Source of the DNA: Corynebacterium meitnerae
GTDB taxonomy: Bacteria > Actinomycetota > Actinomycetes > Mycobacteriales > Mycobacteriaceae
Direction: 5' to 3'
Assembly: GCF_027570075.1 (NCBI RefSeq)
Contig: NZ_JAKMUS010000020.1
Location: 1 to 35,483, forward strand
DNA: 35,483 bases
A program made the translations under genes and the position numbers. The number at the start of each line of letters is the position of its first letter. Position 1 is the stretch's first letter. Under the pieces are notes generated by a model that saw only the letters and a program-made list of their open reading frames with translations, did no database searches and was not told the DNA's origin. Of this stretch, positions 1 to 8,102 are shown piece by piece.

Positions 1-1
1 T

Positions 2-55
2 CAGTGCGGTGACAACACCATCGTCAAACCAACCCAGCAACAGGCACCCGCTTAG
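2..55 (+). CDS. possible C-terminal end of an upstream gene (partial)
   Basis: The window opens with 17 in-frame codons read from base 2, ending in QCGDNTIVKPTQQQAPA and then TAG at 53-55. The Pro/Gln/Ala-rich tail looks like a protein C-terminus. A -10-like TAGAAT for the next gene follows at 68-73, which suits a gene boundary here. With only 17 residues the family cannot be named, and the frame could be open by chance. Confidence 0.3.
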   Translation, partial: QCGDNTIVKPTQQQAPA

Positions 56-115
56 TCGGCGAAGGCCTAGAATCTTCTTCAGGTTTAGCAGTGAGATGTC
101 AGGAGCTTTGATTCG

Positions 116-904
116 ATGACTATTCTTTCCGGCTTGTTGTTGTTCGCCATGGGCATTATGGCGGGCATTATCAACTCAGCAGTCGGCTCGGGGTCGCTGC
201 TGACATTGCCCGTGCTGTTGGCTATTGGTGTGCCGCCGGGCGTCGCGGTGCGCACGAACACGATCGGCATGATGTTCGCGTCCTTTGGTTCGGCGTGGGG
301 TTTCCGGGAGGAGACGAAGAAGGAACTGCCGTATCTTGGTCCGCTGACGACAGCGACGATCGTGGGTGCTGCTGCGGGTTCGTTGCTGCTGCTTGCCACG
401 CCTTCTTCAGCGTTGGACTTTGTTATTCCCATCCTGATCGTGGTGGCACTCATTCTGGTTATCTTCCAACAGAAGTTCGTCACCTGGTTCTCGGCGAGTC
501 AGGAGATGAGTGAGGGTGGGGGTCCCGTCGGTAAGCCATATAAGCGTCCTGGCCTGGTGGGTGCGATGGGTCTCGCGTCGATGTACGGCGGGTTCTTTAC
601 TGCGGCACAGGGCGTGCTCTACATGGCCATCATGGGTGTGGGTACTGGTCGTCCGTTCAAGGACGTGAACCCGGTGAAGAACTTCCTATCCATGTTCGTG
701 AACACCGTCGCAGCATTGGTGTACCTGATTGCCTTCTTGTTCTTCGACGCGGAGATCCTCTGGGTTGGTGTCGCGGTTCTTGCGGTGGGCGGGCTCATCG
801 GAGGTCTCGTGGGCTCGCGGATTGCGAAGAGGCTGTCCAACACCTTCCTGAAGGGACTGATCGTGACAGTCGCAGTGTATGCGCTGGTCCGGCAGTTCGT
901 TTAA
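116..904 (+). CDS. TSUP (TauE/SafE) family membrane transporter
   Basis: This is a 262-aa integral membrane protein of the TauE/SafE type. The family exports or takes up sulfite, sulfoacetate or other organosulfur and organic anions; the substrate cannot be read here. Residues 1-30 form a Gly-rich first helix with the family-typical GIINSAVGSGSLLTLP signature, and about eight hydrophobic segments follow in two similar halves. The second half restarts near KRPGLVGAMGLASMYGGFF, about residue 143. The ATG at 116 has an AGGAG Shine-Dalgarno at 101-105, and a TAGAAT hexamer at 68-73 may be its -10. It is a single gene ending at a shared bidirectional terminator. Length is normal for the family. 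Confidence 0.85.
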   Translation: MTILSGLLLFAMGIMAGIINSAVGSGSLLTLPVLLAIGVPPGVAVRTNTIGMMFASFGSAWGFREETKKELPYLGPLTTATIVGAAAGSLLLLATPSSALDFVIPILIVVALILVIFQQKFVTWFSASQEMSEGGGPVGKPYKRPGLVGAMGLASMYGGFFTAAQGVLYMAIMGVGTGRPFKDVNPVKNFLSMFVNTVAALVYLIAFLFFDAEILWVGVAVLAVGGLIGGLVGSRIAKRLSNTFLKGLIVTVAVYALVRQFV

Positions 905-906
905 GC

Positions 907-944
907 AAAAAAGAAGGTCGCTTCCCTTGTGGGAGGCGGCCTTC
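907..944. terminator. bidirectional rho-independent terminator
   Basis: A 14-bp stem (913-926 with 931-944, two G-T type pairs) closes a TTGT loop. Read on the minus strand it is followed by six T (AAAAAA at 907-912 on plus), which suits the phosphatase gene ending at 965. On plus it ends the TSUP gene at 904. Confidence 0.85.
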
Positions 945-964
945 AGTTGTGAGCGGGAAGAGAG

Positions 965-2788
965 TTACTTCTTCACGATGCCGTAGGAGTTGTACAGCTC
1001 AACCTTGCGGTCTTCGCCCTTGTGCAGGTCACCGGAGACTTGGTAGAAGTCAATCTTGAACGTGTTGTCGGTGACGGTGTAGACAGCGAAGGACTGAATC
1101 GTGGACTGACGGTAGTTCTCGTGCTTGTGCTCGAACTTGGGGGAGTCCTCGGGCTGCTCGGCAACGTCGTAAAGCGAGTTCCAGTAGTCCGTGTCCTCGT
1201 CGGTCATCCAATCCAGCTTCGGGCGGACCTTGTGAACGTGGTCGGCGCCCTTCTTGTAGATCGCGTCGTAGGTCTTGGTGCCCGAGGTGTTCGGGATGAT
1301 GTAGGTGACACCCTGCGGGTTGACGTGGTGCTCAACGCCGTCGATAGTTTCCTTCTCCGTGTCCTCAACCTCGCCGTACGCGAAGTTGTCCGGGGTGTAC
1401 ACGAGGGACTTGGTGCGGGTCAGGTTGTGGTCGTGGCCCTGGAGGACAACGTCAACGCCGAGCTCATCGGCGATCTTGACAAACTCCTCGCGGGTGACCT
1501 GGACGTCGGTGTCCTGCAGTGCGTGGTAGGAAGCGGAGTACACTGGCTTGTGGTACGTCAGCACGATCCACTTGGCGCCGGCCTCACGTGCGGCGGCGAT
1601 GTCCTGCTTTGCCCACTCCATCTGCTTTTTGCCAATGGCACCCTTCTCCGGGTTGTCGTCAGACTCCTTGTTGTCGTTCGTGTTCAGGACAACGAAGTGG
1701 ATGCCGGAGTGGTCGTAGGAGTAGTAGGAGCCACCGTCAACGGCGTCGCCGGTGATCGGGGTGTTGGTGTGCTCGTTGAAGGAGGTGAGGTGCTTGCCCT
1801 TCTCCCACAGGAGGGTGTACTCGTCGTGGTTGCCTGGGGTGTAGGCGTGCGGCAGGTTGAGGTTGGCCTTGCGGGACATGTTGAGGTTGTCCACCCACTC
1901 GTCCTCAACCGCTGCGGTTTCCACGAAGTCACCGGTGTGCACCGCGAAGGTCGCGTTCGGGGCAACCTCCATGGCCTTCTCCAGGGTGTTAGCGCCGTAG
2001 GCGGCCTCGTTGTTTACGTTGGCGTTCCAGTAGGCGTTCTGGGTGTCGGTGTAGTGGATGAACTGAACTTCCTTCGCGTTCGGGTCCGCGGTGGTAAACG
2101 AACCGGTCTCGGAGAAGCCCTCCGACTCAGAGCCAACCTGGAAGTAGTACTTCTTGCCCGGCTCCAGACCGGTGGCCTTGCTCTTGTTGCTGTTCTCCTT
2201 CACGTCCACGAGCTCGAGGTAGCCCAGCTTCGGGCCCTCGGAGGTCCACTTGGTGTTCTCGCGGGTGATCTGCTCGTCGGTGAAGTAGCCCTTGATCTCT
2301 TCCGGCTTGCCCTCGTCGTTGAGGATGAACTTGCCGTCCTCGTCCGTGGGAGCGGAGGCGTAGATGTAGTAGCCGTCCTTGTCACGCTCGGCGTAACGGT
2401 TGGTTACCTCAGTGGTTTCTGCCGGGAATTCCATTGCGCCGGACATGTCCTCCTGCTCGGAAACGCGGAGCATGGAGTCATCGAGGTCATCCTTGGTGTA
2501 CCAGTTGAAGCCCATCTCGGTGGAGGGGTCTTCGGTGATGTTCATGGCGATGCGGTCTGGCTTGTTGTCCAGCTTGACCTCGGCGACCTCAGGCTTCTTG
2601 TCCGAAAGCTCGATGAGGTCAAGGCCGTTCTTTTCGCCATAGACCGGATCGGCGTCCTTCGACGCAGTACTGTTGGCGCCGGTGTTCTGCGACGACGCGT
2701 TCTCCTCACTCGGTGAGCACGCAGCCAAGAGAACAGAGGTACCTGCTACAACGGCAAGCAGCTTGAATGTAGTGGATTTAGATTGCAC
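965..2788 (-). CDS. purple-acid-phosphatase-like metallophosphoesterase, lipoprotein
   Basis: This is a 607-aa exported calcineurin-like metallophosphoesterase. The N-terminus is a lipoprotein signal with lipobox LLAAC (Cys about residue 24). A fibronectin-like N-terminal domain of the purple acid phosphatase type follows, then the metal-binding series HYTDTQ (about 245), TGD (286), PGNHDE (319), TYHKP (412) and GHDH (451). It probably releases phosphate from organic esters at the cell surface. I chose the GTG at 2788 because GAAGG lies 10 nt upstream and the signal peptide then has normal length. A GTG at 2818 would add ten polar residues and has weaker support. The gene lies just downstream of ugpC but seems to have its own promoter near 2850 with Pho-box-like repeats, so phosphate-starvation control is likely (inference). 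Confidence 0.88.
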   Translation of the reverse strand: MQSKSTTFKLLAVVAGTSVLLAACSPSEENASSQNTGANSTASKDADPVYGEKNGLDLIELSDKKPEVAEVKLDNKPDRIAMNITEDPSTEMGFNWYTKDDLDDSMLRVSEQEDMSGAMEFPAETTEVTNRYAERDKDGYYIYASAPTDEDGKFILNDEGKPEEIKGYFTDEQITRENTKWTSEGPKLGYLELVDVKENSNKSKATGLEPGKKYYFQVGSESEGFSETGSFTTADPNAKEVQFIHYTDTQNAYWNANVNNEAAYGANTLEKAMEVAPNATFAVHTGDFVETAAVEDEWVDNLNMSRKANLNLPHAYTPGNHDEYTLLWEKGKHLTSFNEHTNTPITGDAVDGGSYYSYDHSGIHFVVLNTNDNKESDDNPEKGAIGKKQMEWAKQDIAAAREAGAKWIVLTYHKPVYSASYHALQDTDVQVTREEFVKIADELGVDVVLQGHDHNLTRTKSLVYTPDNFAYGEVEDTEKETIDGVEHHVNPQGVTYIIPNTSGTKTYDAIYKKGADHVHKVRPKLDWMTDEDTDYWNSLYDVAEQPEDSPKFEHKHENYRQSTIQSFAVYTVTDNTFKIDFYQVSGDLHKGEDRKVELYNSYGIVKK

Positions 2789-2848
2789 GGTTAAAAACCC
2801 TTCGGCAGTTGTTGACACTGTCGTGAGCCACCATGCCGTGGCAGGGTT

Positions 2849-2884
2849 AACCTACAGTTTCGCTGCTCTAACGAAAATGTGAAC
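2849..2884 (-). promoter_or_regulatory. candidate Pho-type promoter of the phosphatase gene
   Basis: Reading the minus strand, GTTCACATTTTC (2884-2873) is followed by GTTAGAGCAGCG (2872-2861). This is a loose 12-bp direct repeat sharing GTT and a purine/AC core. The hexamer TAGGTT at 2854-2849 follows as a possible -10. The arrangement resembles the ugpA promoter. The repeat is weak (two units), so this rests partly on the gene's function and neighbourhood. Confidence 0.35.
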
Positions 2885-2923
2885 TTTTTCCCAGGTTTCT
2901 TTGAAACTTGCGGGTGTGGTCTT

Positions 2924-4057
2924 TTACAGATAGTCGAGGTTGATCTCAGTCTCGGGATCGAAGAAAACGACGCCATCTTCGTCCATATTGATCCATAGTG
3001 TGTCGCCACTATCCGCTTTCACACCACGGTTGAGACGCACGATGACGCGGCCACCACGGACAACCAAGTCGGATTCCTCCGGAAAGAGGGGAGTGCAGTA
3101 GGCGTAAGCCTCGGCGCCGAGGTGCTCGACAATATCTACGCGCAACGGCAACGCGAATTCTGAGGGCTTCTCATTCACGGACACCACGTTGAAGTTCTCG
3201 GGGCGCACGCCAATGATGACCTTGTCGGTGTGGACCTTTTCCATCTGGCTTGGCGGCATTTTCAAGTCCTGCTCGAGCGCATCATGCAAGATCACGGCGC
3301 GGCTGCTTTGGATCCTGACGTTTTCAATGAGCGTCATGGCAGGTGATCCAATGAATGTAGCTACAAAGGTGTTGCCGGGATTCTTGTACAACGTGCCAGG
3401 AGTATCAACCTGCTGGAGGATGCCGTTTTTGAGCACACACACGCGGTCGCCCATGGTCATGGCCTCCGTCTGATCGTGCGTGACGTAGACGGTGGTCGTG
3501 CCGAGTTTCCGCTGCAGTGCCAGAATCTGGGAGCGAGTGGAAACACGCAGTTTCGCGTCCAAATTGGACAGCGGTTCATCCATCAAGAACACCTTTGGCT
3601 CACGCACAATGGCGCGTCCCATCGCGACACGTTGGCGCTGACCACCAGACATCGCGGAGGGCTTGCTGTCTAGGAGATCCTCGAGCTCGAGCATTTTCGC
3701 TGCGAACTCGACTCGTTCATTGATGGTCGCCTTGACCATCTTGGCGTTCTCGAGGGCGAACGCCATATTCTGGCGCGCCGTCATATTCGGGTACAAGGCG
3801 TAGGACTGGAACACCATGGCTACGTCACGGTCGCGGGGACGCGTTTCGGTGACGTCTTCGCCGTCGATGAGGATCTGGCCTTCGTCGACAGGCTCCAAAC
3901 CAGCGAGCATGCGCAAAGTCGTGGACTTTCCGCAGCCGGATGGGCCGACCAAGACAAGGAACTCGCCGTCAGTGATATTCAGGTTGATACGGTTCACTGC
4001 CGGTGGGCGCGTCGGATCGTAGATGCGTGACGCTTGGCGGAACTCGACGGTTGCCAT
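2924..4057 (-). CDS. ugpC: sn-glycerol-3-phosphate ABC transporter ATP-binding protein UgpC
   Basis: This 377-aa cytoplasmic ATPase powers uptake by the UgpA/UgpE channel. Visible motifs are Walker A GPSGCGKST (38-46), Q-loop at MVFQS (about 84), signature MSGGQRQRV (136-144), Walker B VFLMDEP (156-162) and the H-loop YVTHD (191-195). The C-terminal third (about 245-370) is the TOBE/MOI-type regulatory domain of the MalK/UgpC/MsmX subfamily, so sharing with other sugar importers is possible. AAGGAG lies just before the ATG. It is the last gene of the minus-strand operon ugpA-ugpE-ugpB-ugpC, 45 bp after ugpB. Confidence 0.93.
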   Translation of the reverse strand: MATVEFRQASRIYDPTRPPAVNRINLNITDGEFLVLVGPSGCGKSTTLRMLAGLEPVDEGQILIDGEDVTETRPRDRDVAMVFQSYALYPNMTARQNMAFALENAKMVKATINERVEFAAKMLELEDLLDSKPSAMSGGQRQRVAMGRAIVREPKVFLMDEPLSNLDAKLRVSTRSQILALQRKLGTTTVYVTHDQTEAMTMGDRVCVLKNGILQQVDTPGTLYKNPGNTFVATFIGSPAMTLIENVRIQSSRAVILHDALEQDLKMPPSQMEKVHTDKVIIGVRPENFNVVSVNEKPSEFALPLRVDIVEHLGAEAYAYCTPLFPEESDLVVRGGRVIVRLNRGVKADSGDTLWINMDEDGVVFFDPETEINLDYL

Positions 4058-4102
4058 AGTGGCTCCTTTTCTTGGTCAGACCCGTATGCGGGGGCTGAGA
4101 AC

Positions 4103-5431
4103 TTACTTCTTGAGGTGCGGCTTGATATCGCGGTCGACGACGCTCTGGGTTTCCTTGTCCAGATCAGCGAAGACCTTCTCTACGTCCTGGCCGCCGACAG
4201 TGATCTTGTCCAAAGCGCCACCAATGCGCTGGCCACCACCCGGGACGAACACGCGAGCGTAGTCCTGCGGCTTCGTGTTCCCGTTGAGCTGCTTGATAGC
4301 AGTCTCAGCGTTCGGGTTCTCATCCAGGTATGCACGCTCTTCTGGGTTCTCGAGCGCTTCCTTGCGCACTGGCATGTACCCCGTCTTCTGGGTGAACTTG
4401 ATGGTGTTCTCGGTGTTGGTGATGAAGTCGATGAACTTGATCGCGTTGGACTTACGCTTGTCCGAGATCTTGTTCGGGATAGCCAGGCCAGCACCGCCCG
4501 TAGCGGCCGACGGGCTCGGGCCAGGGAGGTAGGTGGTGATGAACGGCACGGTTGCAGATTCGGTCAGACCGCCGAGGGAACCAGTGGACTCGAGAAGAGC
4601 GGACGCCTTGCCGTTGCCGAAAGCGACGGTCGGGTCAGTAGCAATCTCAATGTGACCCTTCTTCACCTGGTCTTGGAGGAACTTGCCGGCCTCGAGGGTC
4701 TTCGGGTCAGAGAAGTTCGGCTCCCACTCCTTGGAGTACGAACCGCCGAATGCCCACACCATGCCCTGGAAGTACCAGTCGAGGTAGCTCGAGCCGTCCG
4801 GGATCACCAGAGCCGGGTTGCCGGTCTTCTCCTTCAGCTTGGTGGCCCACTCGTCGAATTCCTGCCAGGTTTCCGGTCCACGATCCTCCGGCAGACCAGC
4901 TGCCTTGAGGTCATCGGTGTTCCAGTACATCAAGTTGGTGGAACGAGAGTACGGGGCGCCATAGTGCTTGCCGTTGTACTCGTAGTCCTCGCGCAGGGTG
5001 TCCACGTAGGAGGAGGGATCAAGTCCTTCCTTCTCCCACAGTTCGTCGAGAGGCGTGGTGGCGTCGTTGAGGGCAAAGTTGAACCACGTCACATCGGACG
5101 CGACGATGACATCGGGCAGATCCGAACCAGCCAAAGCGGCGTTAAACTTCTGGGCGAGTTCTTCGTAGTTCGCGCCACCGTCGACAAGCTCAACCTTGAG
5201 GTCTGGGTTTTCTTCTTCGAAGGCCTTGATCAGCTCAACCTCGATGTCGCGGGAGGAACCGGGGTGGTTGGACCAGAAGATGATCTTGTTGTCATCACCA
5301 GAGACGGGCTCGGTGCTGCTGCCGGTAGTGCTGCCGCCAGCGCAAGCGGTGACGGATAGAGCAGTGAGCGCAGCGAGGGTTACTGCGGTGACGCTTTTGC
5401 CGACGCGGCTCGAGCGAAGTTTATTGAACAT
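4103..5431 (-). CDS. ugpB: sn-glycerol-3-phosphate-binding lipoprotein UgpB
   Basis: This 442-aa solute-binding protein of cluster 1 (SBP_bac_1) has a lipoprotein signal: charged start, hydrophobic core, and lipobox VTAC with the modified Cys at about 30. It would be tethered outside the membrane and deliver substrate to UgpA/UgpE. Family-typical stretches include KIIFWSNHPG near the mature N-terminus and WQEFDEWATKLKEKTG in the middle. The assignment to glycerol-3-phosphate rather than a sugar rests on order UgpA-E-B-C, the similarity of the permeases to the Ugp set, and the Pho-like promoter. GGAGA precedes the ATG. The gap to ugpE is 51 bp. Confidence 0.88.
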   Translation of the reverse strand: MFNKLRSSRVGKSVTAVTLAALTALSVTACAGGSTTGSSTEPVSGDDNKIIFWSNHPGSSRDIEVELIKAFEEENPDLKVELVDGGANYEELAQKFNAALAGSDLPDVIVASDVTWFNFALNDATTPLDELWEKEGLDPSSYVDTLREDYEYNGKHYGAPYSRSTNLMYWNTDDLKAAGLPEDRGPETWQEFDEWATKLKEKTGNPALVIPDGSSYLDWYFQGMVWAFGGSYSKEWEPNFSDPKTLEAGKFLQDQVKKGHIEIATDPTVAFGNGKASALLESTGSLGGLTESATVPFITTYLPGPSPSAATGGAGLAIPNKISDKRKSNAIKFIDFITNTENTIKFTQKTGYMPVRKEALENPEERAYLDENPNAETAIKQLNGNTKPQDYARVFVPGGGQRIGGALDKITVGGQDVEKVFADLDKETQSVVDRDIKPHLKK

Positions 5432-5482
5432 AGAGTTCTCCTATCGTGTGGAAAATGAGGTCTGGTGGGCCAGAGAGGGCGG

Positions 5483-6424
5483 CTACCCCTTGACCGCACC
5501 AGCGGTCAGGCCCTTGATCATCTGCTTCTGCAGCAACAAGAAGACGATGATCATTGGCAAGGTGGACAGGACAGTTCCTGCCATCACCGGGGCCCAGTTG
5601 GTCAGACCCTCCGCATCTTGTAGTCGGGTCAGACCAACAGGGAGGGTTGCTGCTGCTGGTGTGTCGGTGATGAGGAACGGCCACAGGTACTCGTTCCATT
5701 CGTTCACCACTGTGATGAGGGTGAACGCGGACAGAGTAGGCCACGACATGGGCAGCACAACTCGGAAAAGCTTGGTGAAGAAATTGGCGCCGTCCATGTC
5801 AGCTGCTTCCATGATTTCCGTTGGTAGGGACTGGAAGTGGTTACGCATGAGGAAGCAGCCAAACGCGACACCCGCGAGCGGAATGATCACGCCCTGCCAC
5901 GTATCGCGCCAGCCCAAAGATGCTGCCAGGGCGTAGTTGGAGATGATCGTGATTTGGTTGGGCACCATCAGTGCCGCGATGACGAGCAGGAACAGCAAGT
6001 TACGGCCGGGGAACCGCAAGAAAGCAAAGGCGTAGGCGGACAGAACGCCCAGCACTACTTTGATCACAGTGAGGATGAGTGTGATGCCGAGGGAGTTGCG
6101 CAGGTAATTCGGGAACCCGGAGGTTTCCCAGACCCGCGCGTAGTTCTCTGGCACGAATGGGTGTGGCCAGAACGTAATTGGGTCGGAGAACACATCCTGC
6201 ATCGTCTTGAACGATGTGATCACGATGAAGTACAACGGGACCAAGATGATCAACACCGTGAGCACGAGTGCGATGTAGCCGACGATCTTCATCGCGGGCG
6301 AGCTGTGATCGACGCCCTCATTCTTGCGTTTGCGCTGGGCCTCGGAGATCACTGGTTCTCCCTCGGCCTGGCTGCCGGGCACCGGTGGCAAATCATCTGC
6401 ATTGTTCGTGAACTTCGTAGCCAT
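5483..6424 (-). CDS. ugpE: sn-glycerol-3-phosphate ABC transporter permease UgpE
   Basis: This 313-aa inner-membrane permease is of the MalG/UgpE type. A hydrophilic cytoplasmic tail (1-45) precedes six membrane segments. The EAA loop that docks the ATPase is seen as EAADMDGANFFTKLFRVVLP (about 206-225). The ATG follows the ugpA stop with no gap (TAG-ATG), so translation is coupled. GGAAAGG in the end of ugpA serves as ribosome-binding site. The C-terminus ends LTAGAVKG, as is common in this family. Confidence 0.92.
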   Translation of the reverse strand: MATKFTNNADDLPPVPGSQAEGEPVISEAQRKRKNEGVDHSSPAMKIVGYIALVLTVLIILVPLYFIVITSFKTMQDVFSDPITFWPHPFVPENYARVWETSGFPNYLRNSLGITLILTVIKVVLGVLSAYAFAFLRFPGRNLLFLLVIAALMVPNQITIISNYALAASLGWRDTWQGVIIPLAGVAFGCFLMRNHFQSLPTEIMEAADMDGANFFTKLFRVVLPMSWPTLSAFTLITVVNEWNEYLWPFLITDTPAAATLPVGLTRLQDAEGLTNWAPVMAGTVLSTLPMIIVFLLLQKQMIKGLTAGAVKG

Positions 6425-7378
6425 CTACTTGTCCAGCCTTTCCTGCATCTTGATTTGGGCGACGGTGATGATCAGCACGACAAGGAACATGATCGTGGCC
6501 ACGGCAGCGCCGTAGCCAGCACGGTTATTCACGAATGTCTCGGTGTACACCTGGAAAACCATCGTGGTCGTGCCGTAGGTGAACGGGCCGCCTCGGGTCA
6601 TTGCATTGATGATGTCGAAGACCTGGAACGAGTTGAGCAGCACGGTGATGGAGAGGAAGAATGTGGTACCGCGCAACTGAGGAAGGACAACTCGGAAGAA
6701 GTGGCGGACGGGAGGCGTGCCATCGATCTCCGAGGCCTCGTCGAGGTCTGCGCGTCGGCTCTGGAGCGCCGCGAGGTAGATAACAAAGACATAGCCCACG
6801 TTCTTCCAGATGTAGGTCACGGTAATCATGAACAGCGCCCAGCCAGGTTGCTGGTAGAAGTTCGGCACTGGAATGTGGAGAAGCGTGAGGAAGTGCTGGA
6901 TGAGTCCGTAGCGCGGATCAAACACGAATTGGAACGCCACACCGATGGCGGCACCGGCGATGACGTACGGTGCGAAAACCATGGACCGGACAGCAGCACG
7001 GCCGACCAGCTTCTGGTCCAGCAAAACTGCTAAGAGGAGGCCGATCACCATCGACCCTGCTACCGCGAAGAACGTGAACACGAACGTGTTCCACACAACT
7101 TGTGGGGTTTCGGGGGCCTTGAACCAGCTGATGTAGTTCTGTAGCCCCACGAACGTCATGTTCGGGGAGGAGATGTTCCAGTTGTAGAACGAAATCCGGA
7201 TGTTGTCGATGAGTGGGCGGTAGGTGAACAGGATCAAAAGGATCAGGTTCGGGGCAATGAGCAACGTTGCCAAACCGACCTGTTTCCAGTCGATCTTCGC
7301 GCGCTTCTTCTTGTACGTCGCCGAGGATCCTTCGGAGATCGTCGGCTCCGCCGACACCGCAGGAATCGTCGTGTTCAT
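6425..7378 (-). CDS. ugpA: sn-glycerol-3-phosphate ABC transporter permease UgpA
   Basis: This 317-aa permease is of the MalF/UgpA type and is the first gene of the operon. After about 30 hydrophilic residues there are six predicted membrane segments. The EAA loop reads EASEIDGTPPVRHFFRVVLP (about 224-243). There is no purine-rich Shine-Dalgarno before the ATG: the preceding bases are pyrimidine-rich and a TAGCCT hexamer sits 8 nt upstream. The transcript may therefore be leaderless or nearly so. The promoter region carries Pho-like repeats, in agreement with the known phosphate control of ugpAEBC in C. glutamicum. Confidence 0.92.
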   Translation of the reverse strand: MNTTIPAVSAEPTISEGSSATYKKKRAKIDWKQVGLATLLIAPNLILLILFTYRPLIDNIRISFYNWNISSPNMTFVGLQNYISWFKAPETPQVVWNTFVFTFFAVAGSMVIGLLLAVLLDQKLVGRAAVRSMVFAPYVIAGAAIGVAFQFVFDPRYGLIQHFLTLLHIPVPNFYQQPGWALFMITVTYIWKNVGYVFVIYLAALQSRRADLDEASEIDGTPPVRHFFRVVLPQLRGTTFFLSITVLLNSFQVFDIINAMTRGGPFTYGTTTMVFQVYTETFVNNRAGYGAAVATIMFLVVLIITVAQIKMQERLDK

Positions 7379-7386
7379 AGGAGGGG

Positions 7387-7441
7387 AGGCTAAGCCCGGT
7401 CTATGAACGTGAGATGAAACTGAGGTGAGAAGTTAAGGAAC
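7387..7441 (-). promoter_or_regulatory. Pho-box-like tandem repeats and promoter of ugpAEBC
   Basis: On the minus strand four abutting 11-bp units can be read: GTTCCTTAACT (7441-7431), TCTCACCTCAG (7430-7420), TTTCATCTCAC (7419-7409) and GTTCATAGACC (7408-7398). T at column 3 and C at column 4 are invariant, and A dominates column 5. A -10-like TAGCCT (7392-7387) follows, so the repeats take the place of the -35. This is the layout of PhoB/PhoP/PhoR-activated promoters. The regulator is inferred to be the corynebacterial PhoR. Confidence 0.55.
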
Positions 7442-7443
7442 GG

Positions 7444-8091
7444 TTACAGAACGAGAAGGTTCATGCTCGTGGCCTTCACATCGTCAAGACGCCCACGCGC
7501 TTTATCCAGCTTGCGCCACTGGTCGTGGGGGATGGCCCCCTGGGCTTCGCTGATAATTGCCTTGTCGGGCGTGGCCCATGCGATGGGCATGGGTGTGACT
7601 TCCTGCCAGTGCTCCTTATCGCGCGTGGAACGGCGGCCGCCAACAGCGACTGCTGGAATCTTCGTACCTACCTTCGGGTCCGCGATACCGGGAATGGACG
7701 AAACGGTGCGCAGCGCAGCCGCGTAACGCGGTGGCAGAGTTTCATCCACGTTGATGTTGACCAGTGCCATGAGCAGAACGTCGCGCGGGTTCACTTCAGC
7801 GATGACAGCGGGGACGAGCGGGTAGCGGTCGTAGAGGTCCTGCGCCTTACCCACCGAGCGTGGCACCAAAAACGCCACGAGCAGCATCATGCACCCGAAC
7901 AGTGCGAGGCCAACGCCACCGAGCCAGCGCCACGGATTCGCGGGATCCATGAGGAACCACATGGCAACACCGCCGGCCACGCAGATGACAAACAGGCTCA
8001 CGCCGGAGATGACCACCTTGCGGGTATCCCGGAGCATTTCGTTGTGCTGTTTTGCAAAGGCCTCGTCGACGTCGAAGTGAAAGCGATTCAT
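7444..8091 (-). CDS. DUF3239-type membrane protein of unknown function
   Basis: This 215-aa protein has a soluble N-terminal stretch, two adjacent membrane segments (about 27-48 and 55-77) and a cytoplasmic-looking C-terminal domain containing PVAVGGRRST-type and WATPD-type turns. It resembles the Corynebacterium family labelled DUF3239, recalled from memory; no function is known to me. It starts 11 bp after the XPB helicase stop, with AGGG before the ATG, and is probably in the same operon. The pairing with a repair helicase gives no firm clue to its job. Confidence 0.75.
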   Translation of the reverse strand: MNRFHFDVDEAFAKQHNEMLRDTRKVVISGVSLFVICVAGGVAMWFLMDPANPWRWLGGVGLALFGCMMLLVAFLVPRSVGKAQDLYDRYPLVPAVIAEVNPRDVLLMALVNINVDETLPPRYAAALRTVSSIPGIADPKVGTKIPAVAVGGRRSTRDKEHWQEVTPMPIAWATPDKAIISEAQGAIPHDQWRKLDKARGRLDDVKATSMNLLVL

Positions 8092-8102
8092 GGTTCCCTA
8101 GT

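Noticed and set aside
1022..2716. 564-codon open frame on the plus strand across the phosphatase gene
   Set aside because: It is an antisense frame kept open by GC-rich codon bias: Val/Leu/Gly-rich with no domain. The minus-strand phosphatase has clear motifs over the same span.
4034..5359. 441-codon plus-strand frame across ugpB
   Set aside because: Antisense shadow of ugpB; the composition is typical of such frames and no start signal is present.
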